A stretch of 64,000 nucleotides of DNA from assembly GCA_013398055.1 (NCBI GenBank), contig VZRS01001524.1:646028-710027 (forward strand). Direction: 5' to 3'. The notes below the pieces were generated by a model. It did not search any database, was not told where the DNA came from, and saw nothing but the letters and a program-made list of their open reading frames with translations. The stretch is from Ifrita kowaldi. Taxonomy: Eukaryota; Chordata; Aves; Passeriformes; Cinclosomatidae. Positions 22,501-34,850 of the stretch are shown piece by piece. The position numbers and the translations under genes are program-made. The number at the start of each line of letters is the position of its first letter. Position 1 is the stretch's first letter.

Positions 22501-25500
22501 GGTTATGTTTCCCTTTTGGCTTCTTGTAGGTGTTTCATTCTGTAACTTAAACACAGGAGGAAAAAAGCCTTTTCTCTCTGCATTTCCATTTCGATATGAA
22601 TATTTGTATCACCTCTTCTGCTACCTGAGTTCTGTACTCCCTCTTCAGTATGTCCATGCTCTCAGCTCCTCTACCCATGAAGTTACTGCAAGCTGACCTG
22701 TATGCAAACAAACCTATTTTTACACATACATGTATGTGTTTTATATACATCTATGCATTAATGCTTTTCAGCAGGAGCAGTTCACTGAGCTTCCACCTCT
22801 GCTTGGCTCCTGGCACAGGGGACAGCCAGCATGTCCCTGAGCAGAAGTGAGTGCAACCTTAGATGTGAGCAGCTGTCAGGCAAGTGAGGCTGGGTCAGGT
22901 AACTGTACTCTCAGCTACAACTGCACAGAAGAGACGGATTTAAAGCCCCTTGCTGGTGTTCTGTTCCCCACCCCCTTCTTCAGCCCAGGCCTCCCCTGCC
23001 TTTGTGAGGAGTAAGCTCAGGGGACTGAACCAGCAGAAAATATTTTAACCACTGTCGTGGGCTTAGTTTATACTACTGAGGGTATGGAGCAGGTCAGAGG
23101 AGCACCCACGTGGGCTCAGTGGGAGCCATGGCAGCATACTGGGAGGGAAGCAACAGGACTGCCAACCCTCGGTGTGCTGCTTTGTAAAATTCCCATTTCC
23201 ACCTCGCTGCAAAAGCTGGCAGAGGGGACAACTGGATACTTAACTAATGTTTATAGACTTATCACAAAAGACCATAGCACAAGGGGAAAAAAAAGGAAAA
23301 ACCTGTTGGTTGCAGCAGACCCAAATTTTAGGGATAGAGTCAGGACTGTATAGATATGGATGTGCCTCAGTGCTGGTGTGAAACAAGCCAAAATAGAAAA
23401 TGAGTGACTGATAAAATAAGAACTGATTTTGATCCTGTTTCTGTATACTTTGTTTTTAGCTGAATGCAGATAAGCAATGCTGTGTTACAACAAAACCTGG
23501 GCTTTCAGGCTGAGAGAACATGACATCAGTGTGGAGTGATCAAAATATGCATGTGACAATAGCTATTACATTTGGATTAGCTAAAACAACGACACTTAGG
23601 TTGCACCTTTTAAGTAAGCATACCAAAGTTAACAAGCGTAACAGTATCATTATTTCCTAAGTGGTGTAAGAATGAAGCATGCAACTGATGTGCAACTGAT
23701 GACTTGGCTGGTGTGTCAGCCTGGGACCACTTAGGGTTCCTTCTGTGCAGCCCCCTTGGGCTGACAGCTGAAGGGACTACTGCCTTATCTTCAGCCCCCA
23801 CAGCTGAATTTTCTGGGCTGCAAACAGCTCTTCAACCCCTGCTAAGTGTCAGCAGGGTCCTGTCATGCTGCACTGTCCAAAAGTATTTTGTCTCCATCTT
23901 CATAAATAAAGACATGCTATCAGGTAGAAAAAAAAATTAGAAAATAAAATAAGAGAAGTGAGGGATTTTCCATCTGAGTGGGACTTAGCAGACCTGCTGA
24001 AAGCTTGTTTGAAGGCTCATACTGCATTCCAGGTGGTGGGAGAGCAGAAGGAATGCTGCACTAATTCTCCCTCCAGCCAGACTGATGTCCAGAACATATT
24101 TTTCATCGCAGATGAAATGGCAATATTCTGCCATGTAACTGTGTCCTGAGGGGCTGTTAAACATTTTTTAACTTCAGTTTAGAGTTAAGAGGTAACTCTG
24201 GTCCGTACTGCTATAACATTTAACCACAAAAGAGCTGGAAATTCTGCTCTAGCAGACATTTTTACAGTCCACAAAGGAGCACAGATGCTGACAGACAAAA
24301 CCTTACTGTAAAACAGTACGATGCTCCAGTCCTCAAGAAGTTATGACACAGCCCATCACAACGTAAAGTATTTGAGACTGCAATTACTTTTGCAAATCTG
24401 CAGAGCAGAGCTGAAGTGAATGAATAAAATGCTTGCTTAGGCTTTAACTCTGAAGTGCTGACTCTGCATTTTAACTACAGTCACTACTTAGAGCTTCAGT
24501 AACGACTTCCAAAGCTGTGCTTAGAGAGGAGGGGAAGGAATGCATTGCACTGGTGCATGACCGAATTCTCAGGGAGTTTGAGAACCGGAATCTCTTTCTG
24601 ATCCAAGCAATTAACCAAAATTTCAAGCCTTGGCAGCTGTTTGTTTTCTGAAAGGAGGCAATTATATGACCACAGCAGCAGAATGACACTGCAGGCAGAG
24701 AGCAGAGAGAAACCTCTCTTAAATTCCACCTCTGAATAATGAGCTCAGATTTTTATGAACTGGTCTCACAAGAAAAAGGAAAAAAAGATTACTTAGGACC
24801 ACGCTTGCATACCCTCACAAAATTCCCACTAGCTGGAATAGTAATAAGTTGCAGTTCTCTCCCAGCTATTTTGTGGAGTAAAATACTGCTACATTTGCTC
24901 ATAAGTCTTCAATACAGATAGAACAATATTAGCAGTAAAAACACAGTAACTCATACATAAGCACCCTCAGCAAGGCCAAACCTAGTCAAACACTTATTTT
25001 TTTCTCCTTCAGACTCGCTCACTGTCTTTAGGCACAAAAAAGTGTTAGTATAACTAAGATAGATGTGAGACATAATCTCTTAAAATAAAAGCTTTTCCTG
25101 CTCTTAACTAGCACCCTGTAGAAACAGTGTGTCTCAAGCTCTTACTATTTCTGTCCTCGAGTATCTCAGCCTACAACAAGTTGTTTTTTTTCTGCACTGT
25201 TACACATATGAGAACTGAGGGATTGCTTCTTGTTCAGCCACTTCCAGCAAACAGAGAGAATTCTGCCGTGGCAAGGTATGAACTGCAAAATAGGAATAAC
25301 TAAGGGCTTATAGCAGAATGATGTGAACATTCAATAGCTTTTAACTGCCTTGAGTTATGAACTGTAGAGCACTTGAAGAACTATCTATCCACCTACCAAA
25401 GATCACTCAGTCATACAAAATCTTGGCTTACGTTTTATGACAAATTTCAGTAAGGTTACACATCTGGAATAAAATTTTAAGTGAATGAAGCATTACGGGC

Positions 25501-28500
25501 TTTTTAAGCATCAGCCTGTTTAACATTTTTTCAAATATCTGAAGCATCTGCTATTAGATGCAGAGCTATCAGGCAGAATTGGTTATTTTGATTTTTTTTG
25601 AAGTGTCTTTGGTGCTTTGAGTAATAGTGACAGGGAAAGATTTAAAGAACAATTAGAACATTGCTAAATATTAATTTTTAGAAGGTAAAAAACCCTCTAG
25701 TGATTTTCAAACCTAAATCTAGATTAGTTAAAGGCTAATACAGATTGTGATATAAACAGATCATATACTAACCCACACAGTAATTGCTGTTTAATATATG
25801 CATTGCAGAAGGGCTTTTGAGATCTAATAATAAAAAATAGGACTGCAATACTCATAATACTCTATCTTCAAAAGTTAGCAGAGTTTTAAATATTAAGGAG
25901 TTAAAAATAAAAAAAATAATTGCTTAGGATTAGTGGGGCAAACATGTTGTTTTTCTATACATTGAATTTAACAGAAAAAAACAGTATTTGACTGGCTAAA
26001 TTGGGTCAACAGTGACAGTGAACACATTTAAGAGAGTATTTATAGTTTAAGATTTATCTGGCAAGATCATGACATTCACAAGAAGATGATGGAGTACAGG
26101 ACAGTTTTTTCCAGGATTTCCTGATCCTTGAGAAGGTAAAAAAGGTAGAAATGGCAAAGTGGTTGTACTAGAAAAAACATGGTTTTGTGTGAAGACCAGC
26201 ATCAAGGTACTTTACCACCAGTAATATTAGTTTACTTTCCTCTCCATTGTTGTTATGTGAGGATGAAAAATTATTAATATTCTTGTCTATCTAGAAAAAC
26301 ATTTAAAGATGTCTATTCTAAAATGTTTTCTGTGCTATTTTTATATCTTTAGCATAAAGAGAAAATAATTACTACAATTATTAGCTAGTTGTAACACAAT
26401 TAATACAAAGTTTTTTATATCTTATCACTTCCCTATTTTTTAAATTCTGAAATTGAAGATTCTTTTCTGTTGAGCCCTAATAAATGCAGCATATGTGCGT
26501 TGTCTTACTAATTATTATGTTTATGTAAAAATGGATGTACCTTATTTATCTTGATTTAAGATAGGAAGATCCCAGATGAGCTTCCTTGCTGTTTCTGTGC
26601 TTAAACAATGCAGAGAAAATGTCCTGGGATCTAATTTTCCCTCCTTGCTGAATTGTGGTCATGACAACCATCTGAACAAGGATAAGCTTTACAGTATTGT
26701 CTTGTTCAAGGGTATCATTTTGATGTTATATTGTGTGATACAATAAGGTAATGGGAAATAATACTGTGCAGCAGTTGGTGCTCTCATCTACATACACTGC
26801 TGACTTAGACTTCTGGTTTTTGTGTGTTTTGGTTTGCTTGTTTAATATTTAAGTGGACATTGGGGTACTGAAAGTACAAAAAACAACACTAACTTGCAAA
26901 AAATACATTAACATTTGAGAGAAGGGCTACGGGAAATGCCTTTGTTCTGACTCTTCAAATTTATCCATCTCTACTGGGCACCAGGGAATTTACATGTTGA
27001 ATATGAAATATAGTTTTTGTCTGCTGTACCAGCAAGGCAAGATACAATTTTTAAAATCCAACACTTTGCTTTTGTATGTCTTTATGGCAAGAGATTGCCT
27101 AACAGTATATGGACAAATATAAACAGGCAAAGACAGTGCTAGGTTGTTATTATTTAGCTTCTTTCTGAAACACAGCTATTTATAAGATGATGTGGAATAA
27201 AGCTGAACATATCTATTATTAAGCAGAATATGATAGATAATAAAAGACTATTTTTTTCTCCAAAACTTCTACACAAGAAAGCCCTTACTGACAATGCAGG
27301 TAAAGTAATTTGGCTTTGGTCACTCTGTGCCTCAAAGTACAGACATAATATATCTGGAAGTGAAAACACAGCAGGAGAGATTGCTTAAGCTGTACTTTCA
27401 AATACTTTTGAGGTATTAGCAGAAGACAAAAAAGAAAGTCAAGAAAATTCCTTCTAAAGGCATGACATACAGTCTTGCCTAATACTAACAGAAGAAATGT
27501 TTGTTTTTGCTACTAGCACTGAATAGAAAACAAAGATTCTAACTTGCTCCAAATCAGATTAAACGTGTACATCTCATAGTATAGTAATGAGAATGCTAGA
27601 AAGAGTTGCTTAAACATTCTAAATTGCTAAAACCAGCAATTTTTCCTATTGCTGTTGATTTTTTTGCCCCACATACGTCAGTCATTAACAAAGATCCTCC
27701 TTCTGCAAATACAGGTTTGCCAATTTGACCATTTTAAATTAAAAACCATTTGTAAAGGAGTGTTTGCACAATACCAGTAAGATTTCCAAACCTGTAATAA
27801 TCTGGTCAGGCTGTGCACGGGAATAATGAATGTTACTCTTTCTGTGCAAATTTCTTGTCCTGGAATACAAGTTACTGAACTTAAGTCACCTGTGTCTATG
27901 TACCCCTCAGGCACTTGATTTACCTAATCTAGCAGATGGATCAGACAGGTAGGAGTAACACAGCTTCTGCTCTGGAAAGGGGCTTCCTCTCAGATGGAAA
28001 TTCAGTGACTTGCTAAAGTGATCAAAAAGGATGTTATAGTATGAGTTACTAAATGAAGCTGGTGGGGGATGAGGTGTCTATGTGGGAGGTAGAGAGCTTG
28101 GAATCTTTCTAGCTACCAGTAATAGACAAGTTTAAAGGAAACAGAGTTTGGTTTTTTTTTTTTGGTGTTTGGCTATGAGCTCATATTGTTCTTCTTGGAT
28201 ATTACAGGAGAATTACATGGAATCTAGGTTGTGGTAAAATACTCAGAGTTCGCTGTTCTTAGTAATAAGGCTAATGGTACCAAGCTTTGGGGGTACATTC
28301 TGGTGTAACTAATGCAATCCATGTAATAGCAAACGAATCAATTCATCAAATCCTAATTATTCTTACATAATGTAGGGATTCCTAGTTTGTTTTTGTGCTG
28401 CCCTCACATAATGCTATTCCAGCAGCACCTCCTAGCTTTGTGACAAGTGGTGCTTTATGGGTAGGATGGGGCCATGCAGCTCTGCAATTCTGCAATGAAG

Positions 28501-29560
28501 TTCTGCAAACTCCTGCTCGGAACAATATTTTAAGGCCAAGGAGCATAGAGATGGCACGGGTCTTGCTTGTCAGAAGATTTTGTGTTGAGTTTGTGGGAGT
28601 TTTGGAGGTGATGGTAAAACAATTTACATTACAGGCGAATGATTCTACTTTGACAATTTTTGATTAAATTAATTTTAAAGATAGAGCAGGACAACAGGCT
28701 GGTAAGACCTTCCAAGTATGACAGTAAAAAAGGAAGTTGTGATGTAGCCAATTATTGATGTTTATTCTGTTGCTGACTAGAAAGTTTGCTTTTTAACTTA
28801 GCCAAACACTGGTTCTCACATGACCATTGTGATTTAAAAACAAGAATTTGTATGTGGATATACTTCAGACTGAGTCTGATTTCTTTTCTCCTGCTGGTGA
28901 CCCTTTGCCTTTAGCACCAGCAGTACCTGACTGGTACATGAAAATCTGTGAAGAGCAGCCTGGGCTCTTCATGTTGTCCAAGCCTGTTTTTAGCAGACCA
29001 TCATGACTCCTGAACAGTGTCTAGTTAGTGCATCCAAGGGAGAACCATCCCCTCAAACTCGTATTTAAAACAACTCAGAACAAGGGATTTTGATTATAAA
29101 TACTGCTTTATTCTGATGTAACTAGGAATTGGCCAGACTAAGCTGTACTCCAGTGCTCTGCCCAGGCTTCCCTTCCTGCGCCCTTTCCAGGGATGGCAAA
29201 CTGATCCAGTAGCTCAGTTTCAGTGGCTTATCCCAAGAGGGAAGATGGCTTTGAGAACTTGGGCACTTCGAGCAGGAGAGAGATTGGAATCCTAAATTCA
29301 CCATCCAGTTTTCCGAGTTCAGCTGTTCCTGCGAGTGACACCAGTGGGTGATGTCTCATCCAGGGAGCACTTGCATTCCAGTGCTGCACAGGGCTGAGCT
29401 GCACACAGCAAGAGCCCTTACACGGTTAGGACAAGCTCTGTAGTGTTTATTACCACGGCATTGGGCAATTGGCGTGCTTAACCATGCGGACCATAGAGAC
29501 TGGCCCAGTACTGGAGTCTGAACAACTGCAAAACACAACCATGGCAAACAAAAAACTATT
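13581..29560. other. long region without a supportable gene
   Basis: About 16 kb of mostly AT-rich sequence. I found no exon with recognisable protein similarity plus splice sites, no RNA gene and no clear transposon. Mildly GC-rich islands occur near 17.95-18.35, 22.1-22.5 and 22.9-23.2 kb. It is either the spacer between DIPK1A and MTF2 or, if DIPK1A starts near 30 kb as its long mammalian intron might suggest, part of DIPK1A intron 1. Small items include a direct repeat of TAATCACAAGACTTC near 15691-15727 and an inverted repeat at 28891-28923. Confidence 0.6.
28891..28923. repeat. 9-bp inverted repeat
   Basis: CTGCTGGTG (28891-28899) and CACCAGCAG (28915-28923) are exact inverted arms with a 15-nt loop. 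No known function. Confidence 0.7.
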
Positions 29561-29562
29561 TC

Positions 29563-29735
29563 TGGAATCAGAGAGTTGTTAGCGTTGGAAGGGGCCTCTG
29601 GAGATCATCTAGTCCAACCTCCTGCAAAGGCAGGGTCACCTAGAGCAGGTAACCCAGAAATGCCTCCAGGTGGGTTTTGAATGAATCCAGAGGGAGACTC
29701 CATGACCTCCCTGTTCAGCGTGTTCCATTAGTTTA
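29563..29735 (-). mobile_element. CR1 LINE, 3' end fragment, minus orientation
   Basis: Read on the plus strand it begins near the diverged tail GGAATCAGAGAGTTGTTAG, then GTTGGAAGGGGCC and GAGATCATCTAGTCCAACCT, and later GGGAGACTCCATGACCTCCC. These are reverse-complement CR1 3' phrases. It sits about 80 bp before the CpG-rich MTF2 promoter region. Confidence 0.9.
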
Positions 29736-29810
29736 GCTAATACAGCTGCTGCTAAAAACTGGAACTGAGGTTCAGCTCATCTCCTAAAATGGCAGCGTCC
29801 CAAGGTCAGT

Positions 29811-30864
29811 GCAGAGGAGCACACCGTCCAGTCCGCTGCCCACGGGCCGCCCGCGGCACCCTCCGATACCTGGGCCGGGCTTCGCCTGGCCTCGCCAACC
29901 ACCCGGGCAAGAAGGCGGACCCTGGACCATTCTACATGGCAGGGCCAACCCCACCAAAGCGGAGAGCTTGNCCCGGGCCGCCGGTGCCGCATCCCGGGGA
30001 GCGCTGCGAGGGGCCCCGCTCCGGCGCGGGGGGCCCCGAGGCCTTGCGGGGAGGGGGAGGGAGCTCCCTCCGAGCGGCCGCTGGCAAGCGAATGTGAAGG
30101 GTCAGTGGTGCTCCTCGGTGACCAAAACAAAGGGAGGGAGGCAGCGGGCCGGTCGGCGGGGCCGGGGGCTGCAGCGGTGAGGTGCCATCAGCCTCGCGCC
30201 AGCTGTATTTTCATCTTCTCCTTTAAGGATATTGTCCGAGTAGGCTGCGTTTGCTCGAGTGTGAGGAGAGCAGCACAAAGAGGTAGTGGTGCTCGTTGGT
30301 AACTTTGTTTTGGGTTGTTTTTTTTCTGTTTCTTTTTTGTTTGTTTGTGGTTTTTTGTTGTTGGTTTGGTTTGGTTTTTTTATTTTGCAACGCCTCACCT
30401 CTTAATTTCTGTCAGGCTTGACGATTTGAATGTGCACGGTAGGTTTTTAGTCTACTAAAGTGTGGTAACTGTTGCTGGCTGAAAGGATGTGCAGTAATGC
30501 ATTTTCTTTTTTTTTTGTATTCTGTGGAAGGAATGGGCTGATACCTCTTTTAGTGAAAGAGAACAATATGGTTCTGTGCTGGATGCTCTGGACACTGATA
30601 TTAGTGTTGAAATACGAGGGGTTGTCATTCNCTCGGGGCACCGGGAGCCGGACCCCGCCGCATCCCCTCAGGTGCGGCGGGAACAATGAGCGGCAGAGCC
30701 AAAACGAGCCCCGGCTGCGCGCACAGATCCGCGCCGGGCGCGCACGCCTAAAATAGTCCCTCTTTGTTCACCGGCGGCGAAGTCTCAGCTGCGCCCCGTG
30801 TCCTTCCGCCGCGGCGTCCCCGCGCCCGCCCCCGGCGCTGCCGGCGCAGGCGGGGCCGCCGGGG
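29811..30864 (+). promoter_or_regulatory. MTF2: CpG island, probable MTF2 promoter and first exon region (misassembled)
   Basis: Two strongly GC-rich blocks (29811-30235 and 30632-30864) with many CpGs, GC boxes and NRF1-like TGCGCGCA are separated by an AT/T-rich block. They stand at the expected 5' side of MTF2. Single N bases at 29971, 30631 and 30865 and the duplicated block show that the order is unreliable. The MTF2 start exon must end in ATGAG directly before a GT donor; no such site is visible here. ATGAG at 30686-30690 lies in good start context (GGAACAATG) but is followed by CG, so it does not qualify as assembled. Confidence 0.7.
30264..30630. repeat. duplicated 367-bp block, copy 1 (likely assembly artefact)
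   Basis: It aligns with 30866-31232 at a constant offset of 602 bp; I saw no mismatch or indel on reading. Copy 1 ends exactly at the single N at 30631 and copy 2 begins exactly after the single N at 30865. The block includes a T/G-rich low-complexity tract (about 30303-30386). Confidence 0.95.
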
Positions 30865-30865
30865 N

Positions 30866-31232
30866 AGGAGAGCAGCACAAAGAGGTAGTGGTGCTCGTTG
30901 GTAACTTTGTTTTGGGTTGTTTTTTTTCTGTTTCTTTTTTGTTTGTTTGTGGTTTTTTGTTGTTGGTTTGGTTTGGTTTTTTTATTTTGCAACGCCTCAC
31001 CTCTTAATTTCTGTCAGGCTTGACGATTTGAATGTGCACGGTAGGTTTTTAGTCTACTAAAGTGTGGTAACTGTTGCTGGCTGAAAGGATGTGCAGTAAT
31101 GCATTTTCTTTTTTTTTTGTATTCTGTGGAAGGAATGGGCTGATACCTCTTTTAGTGAAAGAGAACAATATGGTTCTGTGCTGGATGCTCTGGACACTGA
31201 TATTAGTGTTGAAATACGAGGGGTTGTCATTC
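30866..31232. repeat. duplicated 367-bp block, copy 2
   Basis: This is the second copy of the block. It runs smoothly on into MTF2 intron sequence at 31233, so it is probably the genuine placement; copy 1 may be the same sequence placed twice. Confidence 0.95.
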
Positions 31233-33859
31233 ATCCATGAAGTATCAGGGTGCTATTAGAAGTAGAGGGTCTGCATAATTAAATGAAAGGCTCTGCCAGG
31301 AAAGCAGTGTAGCATTATGGTTGTTTCTGGAATTTGTGATAGGCCCAGCTTATCATAACTTTAAAAGGTCAAACGTAGTAATGGATGATGACATGGTTTT
31401 GTCCTGACCTAGAGTAAGGGATTGTGATCAATGATATACATTCAAACTGCCGAAAGTGTGGGATGGTAACAAAACAGTTTCCCTGTTGTTTTTTTTCTTT
31501 TGATCTCTAGTCAGGTTGGTAAAAGTTAACGTGGTAGCGTTTGTCCCTTTTTTGAGAGCTCAAATTACATTCAATTTGAAAAAAATAAGAAGATTAAAAG
31601 AGAGGGGGGAAAGTTTAGTTTCTCTATTATTAGAATACAGGTTAGTGAGTTCATAGCTTTTCATTTAAAGGAGAATAAGGGAAAACAAAGATTGAAGGTA
31701 TGAAAGGAGATGCATATTATAGTGAAAATGAGAAGGGTCTTTGCAAGGAGCTACAAGCTGTGAAATGTGAATCTGTACTGAGAGTGTAATGTAGTAATGT
31801 TTTCTGCAGTTAACCCTTATTTTGTCAAATACAGGTGTGTGGCTTCTCAACAAATTTCCTTTTCTGTTCTGGAAAGAATTTTAAATCAGATGTAGATGCT
31901 TCTCATATGACTTAATATGGCTAGTCAGCAGTGAATATATGTATTTTTTAATAGGTGAAAGAGACATGTATTGGTATGAAGTTATGTTTGTCCCTCTCTG
32001 CACCAGAAGATCAGGTAAAATTAATGAGAAGAGTAGCTGTAACACATAAGTTCCAGTTAATTTCCTAGTAGACAGTGGACTTCTGTATTCCCTGGAGATG
32101 GATGTGAATTAATGTAGAGGCACTAAAGCATATTTTGTACTCCTCATGTGAGTTGTGGAGGAGGGAGCTTGGAGATGTGACTAGAAGCCAATATGAATCT
32201 TCTCTTAGTTTGTGAATTGACCACATATTTTGTGCAACTGGCCGCTGGCCTTGCTGCAGAGCTGGTTTCACCTTCTTTACAGGCCTTCCTTGCCGGAAAT
32301 GGAGGGGAAGTGTGTCTTTGAGCAAAACACAGCAGGAGAAGAATTATAAAACCACAGGTATTGCTGGAGATGTAATCTCCATGGAGGAGTGAAACCAAGA
32401 CGCTTGACTTTCTTTGAGAGGAGAGCTAATTTTGAGGGCATTCCTGATGAGTCTGGATGTACTTCATTCACTAAATATCTTCAAGGATAATACTACCTTA
32501 CTTATGTTTCAGATGTATTTAATTTTTTAATTCTGTGGAATGCTTTTCTTGTACACTAACCTTAAAGAAGAAAACTTATCATTATGAGGTTTTGGTCAGC
32601 TCTGAAATCCTTTTTCTTCCCCACTTCTTCCAGAGCAAGTCAGCACGTTGTCAGTTACCTCTTTCATTGCTGGGATGTGTGCTCATACTCCCATAGGTGT
32701 GTTGCTGCATGTACTGGATTTGGGTACTGCAGAAACCCAACAGGCAGTTGCTGTATATCACAGAGGTGCTGAGGATACAATTAAGGGAAATTCTGATGGG
32801 AAAAGGTGACCCAGTACCATTGTTTTCTCCCTGTACCTTCTGCCTCTTCGTGTACAAACGTGATCGATCCCGAACAAATGGCTCTTGCGGTACGCGTCTG
32901 CCCTGTCCTATTTCCCTACATACTAAATATGTAGAGAAATATGTTGTTCCATAATGATCTTTTAATGCTTTCACTATTTTTATCAAATGGAATTAAAACA
33001 CTTAAAGGTATTTAACATTTCTTGAGGGAGAATGATAGCAAGTAAAAACAAAATTACAAATGATTATAGTATTATGAACATGGGAGTACGCTTATCCTGA
33101 TGACTACCTCTTTTCAACAGTATGCATCAATCGTGTTAAGGACAGTCATATTTCACAGAGTCAGAGAACAAAACCACAGTATTCTATCTAGATGCTATCT
33201 AACAAGTTTTGTGGAGAACGAAATAGTCACTTCCCCTCAGTCTTCTGGCTAAACTTCTTTCTGATGTACAACAGACCTGTAGATGTAACTGCTAATCAGA
33301 TGAATGGGCTGTGGGGCCTCACGTAGTTTTTATTACCAATTTTTTATTTCTTAGAAGCACAACTTACTACTTTTGTCAGGTAGTGTGATGTATATACTTC
33401 TGAAAGCATGGATCTAATTAAAAAACTCACTAATGAGGAGATATTCTGGGATAACTGGAGTGTTCCTTAAAAAGTCTGACCAGACAGAATTCAGAGAAAA
33501 AAAAATCATAGCCAAAATGTAATGCCCTTTGAAAGAATTAAAACCCTCCCCAGAGCCAACCACCCTATTGCGGTAGTAATGTATTATATGAAATCACATT
33601 TGATCATCATGGGTAGTATTAGGGTTGACTGGGTAAAGCTGAGAATAAGCAAGTTAGAATTTCTTATCATATTGACAAGGAGCAGCTTGTACAGAATAGT
33701 TACCTTGAAATCATTGGTAGGACAAAGTTGTTCGGCTTTAAATGATATTTTAACTTCTATCCATGGTGGATTTGTTAAACTTTGCTCGAGTGAATGGGCC
33801 TGTTAATTGGCTTGCTGCACATTTGAACAAACACGTGAACGTGACTCATGTAGGTCCAT

Positions 33860-34850
33860 TGGACCAGGCTGCTTTCCAGAGCACCAAGGAAACTGTGTGA
33901 TGTTCTTGTAGGGCTCTTCCTTACTATTACAGATTGTGGAGAACAGAGTTAATCTGTAATGAGTAGAGAATAGTAAATGTTACACCCATTTTTGGAAAGG
34001 GCTAAGAGTTCAACTAACCACGGGCTGGTTAGCTTCACTTTGGTCATTAGGGAAGTCATGAAGTCTTCCTGGAGGATGTCTCCGGATGCATGGAAAGGTG
34101 ATGACTAGTAACAGTCACCAAAGATATAAACCATGGCCTGAACAACCTGACCACATTCTGTGTTAAAAATGGCAGGGATTTTGAACACAGGGTGAACCTC
34201 GTCCAACCTCAGCTTCAGTAAGGCTGAAGGAAGAGATTGAACATGAACTTCATGAAATTCAACTGATAAGAAAGCTAAGTCCTGCATCTGAAGAAGGACC
34301 CCCGGCTAAGATTGGCTGGGGATCTGACAGACAGAAAGCAGAATATGAACCAGCACTGTGTCCTGTGAGCTAAGGCAAGTGGTATCCTGGGCTATATTAG
34401 CAGGAGTAGAAGACTGAGGGGAAGTGATAATTTCCTTCTACGCAAAACTTGTTAGACAGCATCTAGATAGAATGCTGTATTTTCGTGCTGCCACTGCAAG
34501 AGATGTCCAGCTAGGTGAGTTTGGTGTAGGGCCACCAAGACAGTCAGGGGCTGGAGCAGTTGCCCTGTGAGAGGGGGCCGGGTTCATTCAGCTTCAGGGA
34601 GACATAACTGCAGCCTTCCAGCTCCTATGAGAAAGTTAATGTGATGCAATTAGTCTCTTCACAGCAGTGCATGGCAGGAGGACAAGAGGTAATGTGCCTA
34701 CATTGGAATAAGGGAGATTCTGGTGGGGGAGGGAACATCCCCCCTCCCCAGGGTGGCAGCTCTGCGGTGGAGCAGGGGCCCAGGGTGCTTGTGTGGCCAC
34801 CTGGTTTGACCTCATGGCTGATGCTATGCTGAGCAGGACTAGAGAATTTC
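33860..34850 (+). mobile_element. degraded CR1 LINE, about 1 kb, plus orientation
   Basis: Successive phrases match CR1: GAATAGTAAATGTTACACCC (end of reverse-transcriptase domain region), AACCACGGGCTGGTTAGCTT, CCTGAACAACCTGACC, GTATCCTGGGCTATATTAGC, GGCTGGAGCAGTTGCCCTGT, TTCATTCAGCTTCAGGGAG and CTGCAGCCTTCCAGCTCC. The reading frame is destroyed by stops and indels. The right boundary is blurred by a GC-rich stretch near 34720-34800. It is an old, inactive copy. Confidence 0.88.

Noticed and set aside
29777..30302. Overlapping frames in the MTF2 CpG island
   Set aside because: GC-rich sequence has few stops; the products are Pro/Arg/Gly-rich without family features, and the region is misassembled.
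30266..31232. A true tandem duplication of the MTF2 first intron start
   Set aside because: Apparently complete identity plus single Ns exactly at the copy junctions points to assembly rather than biology.
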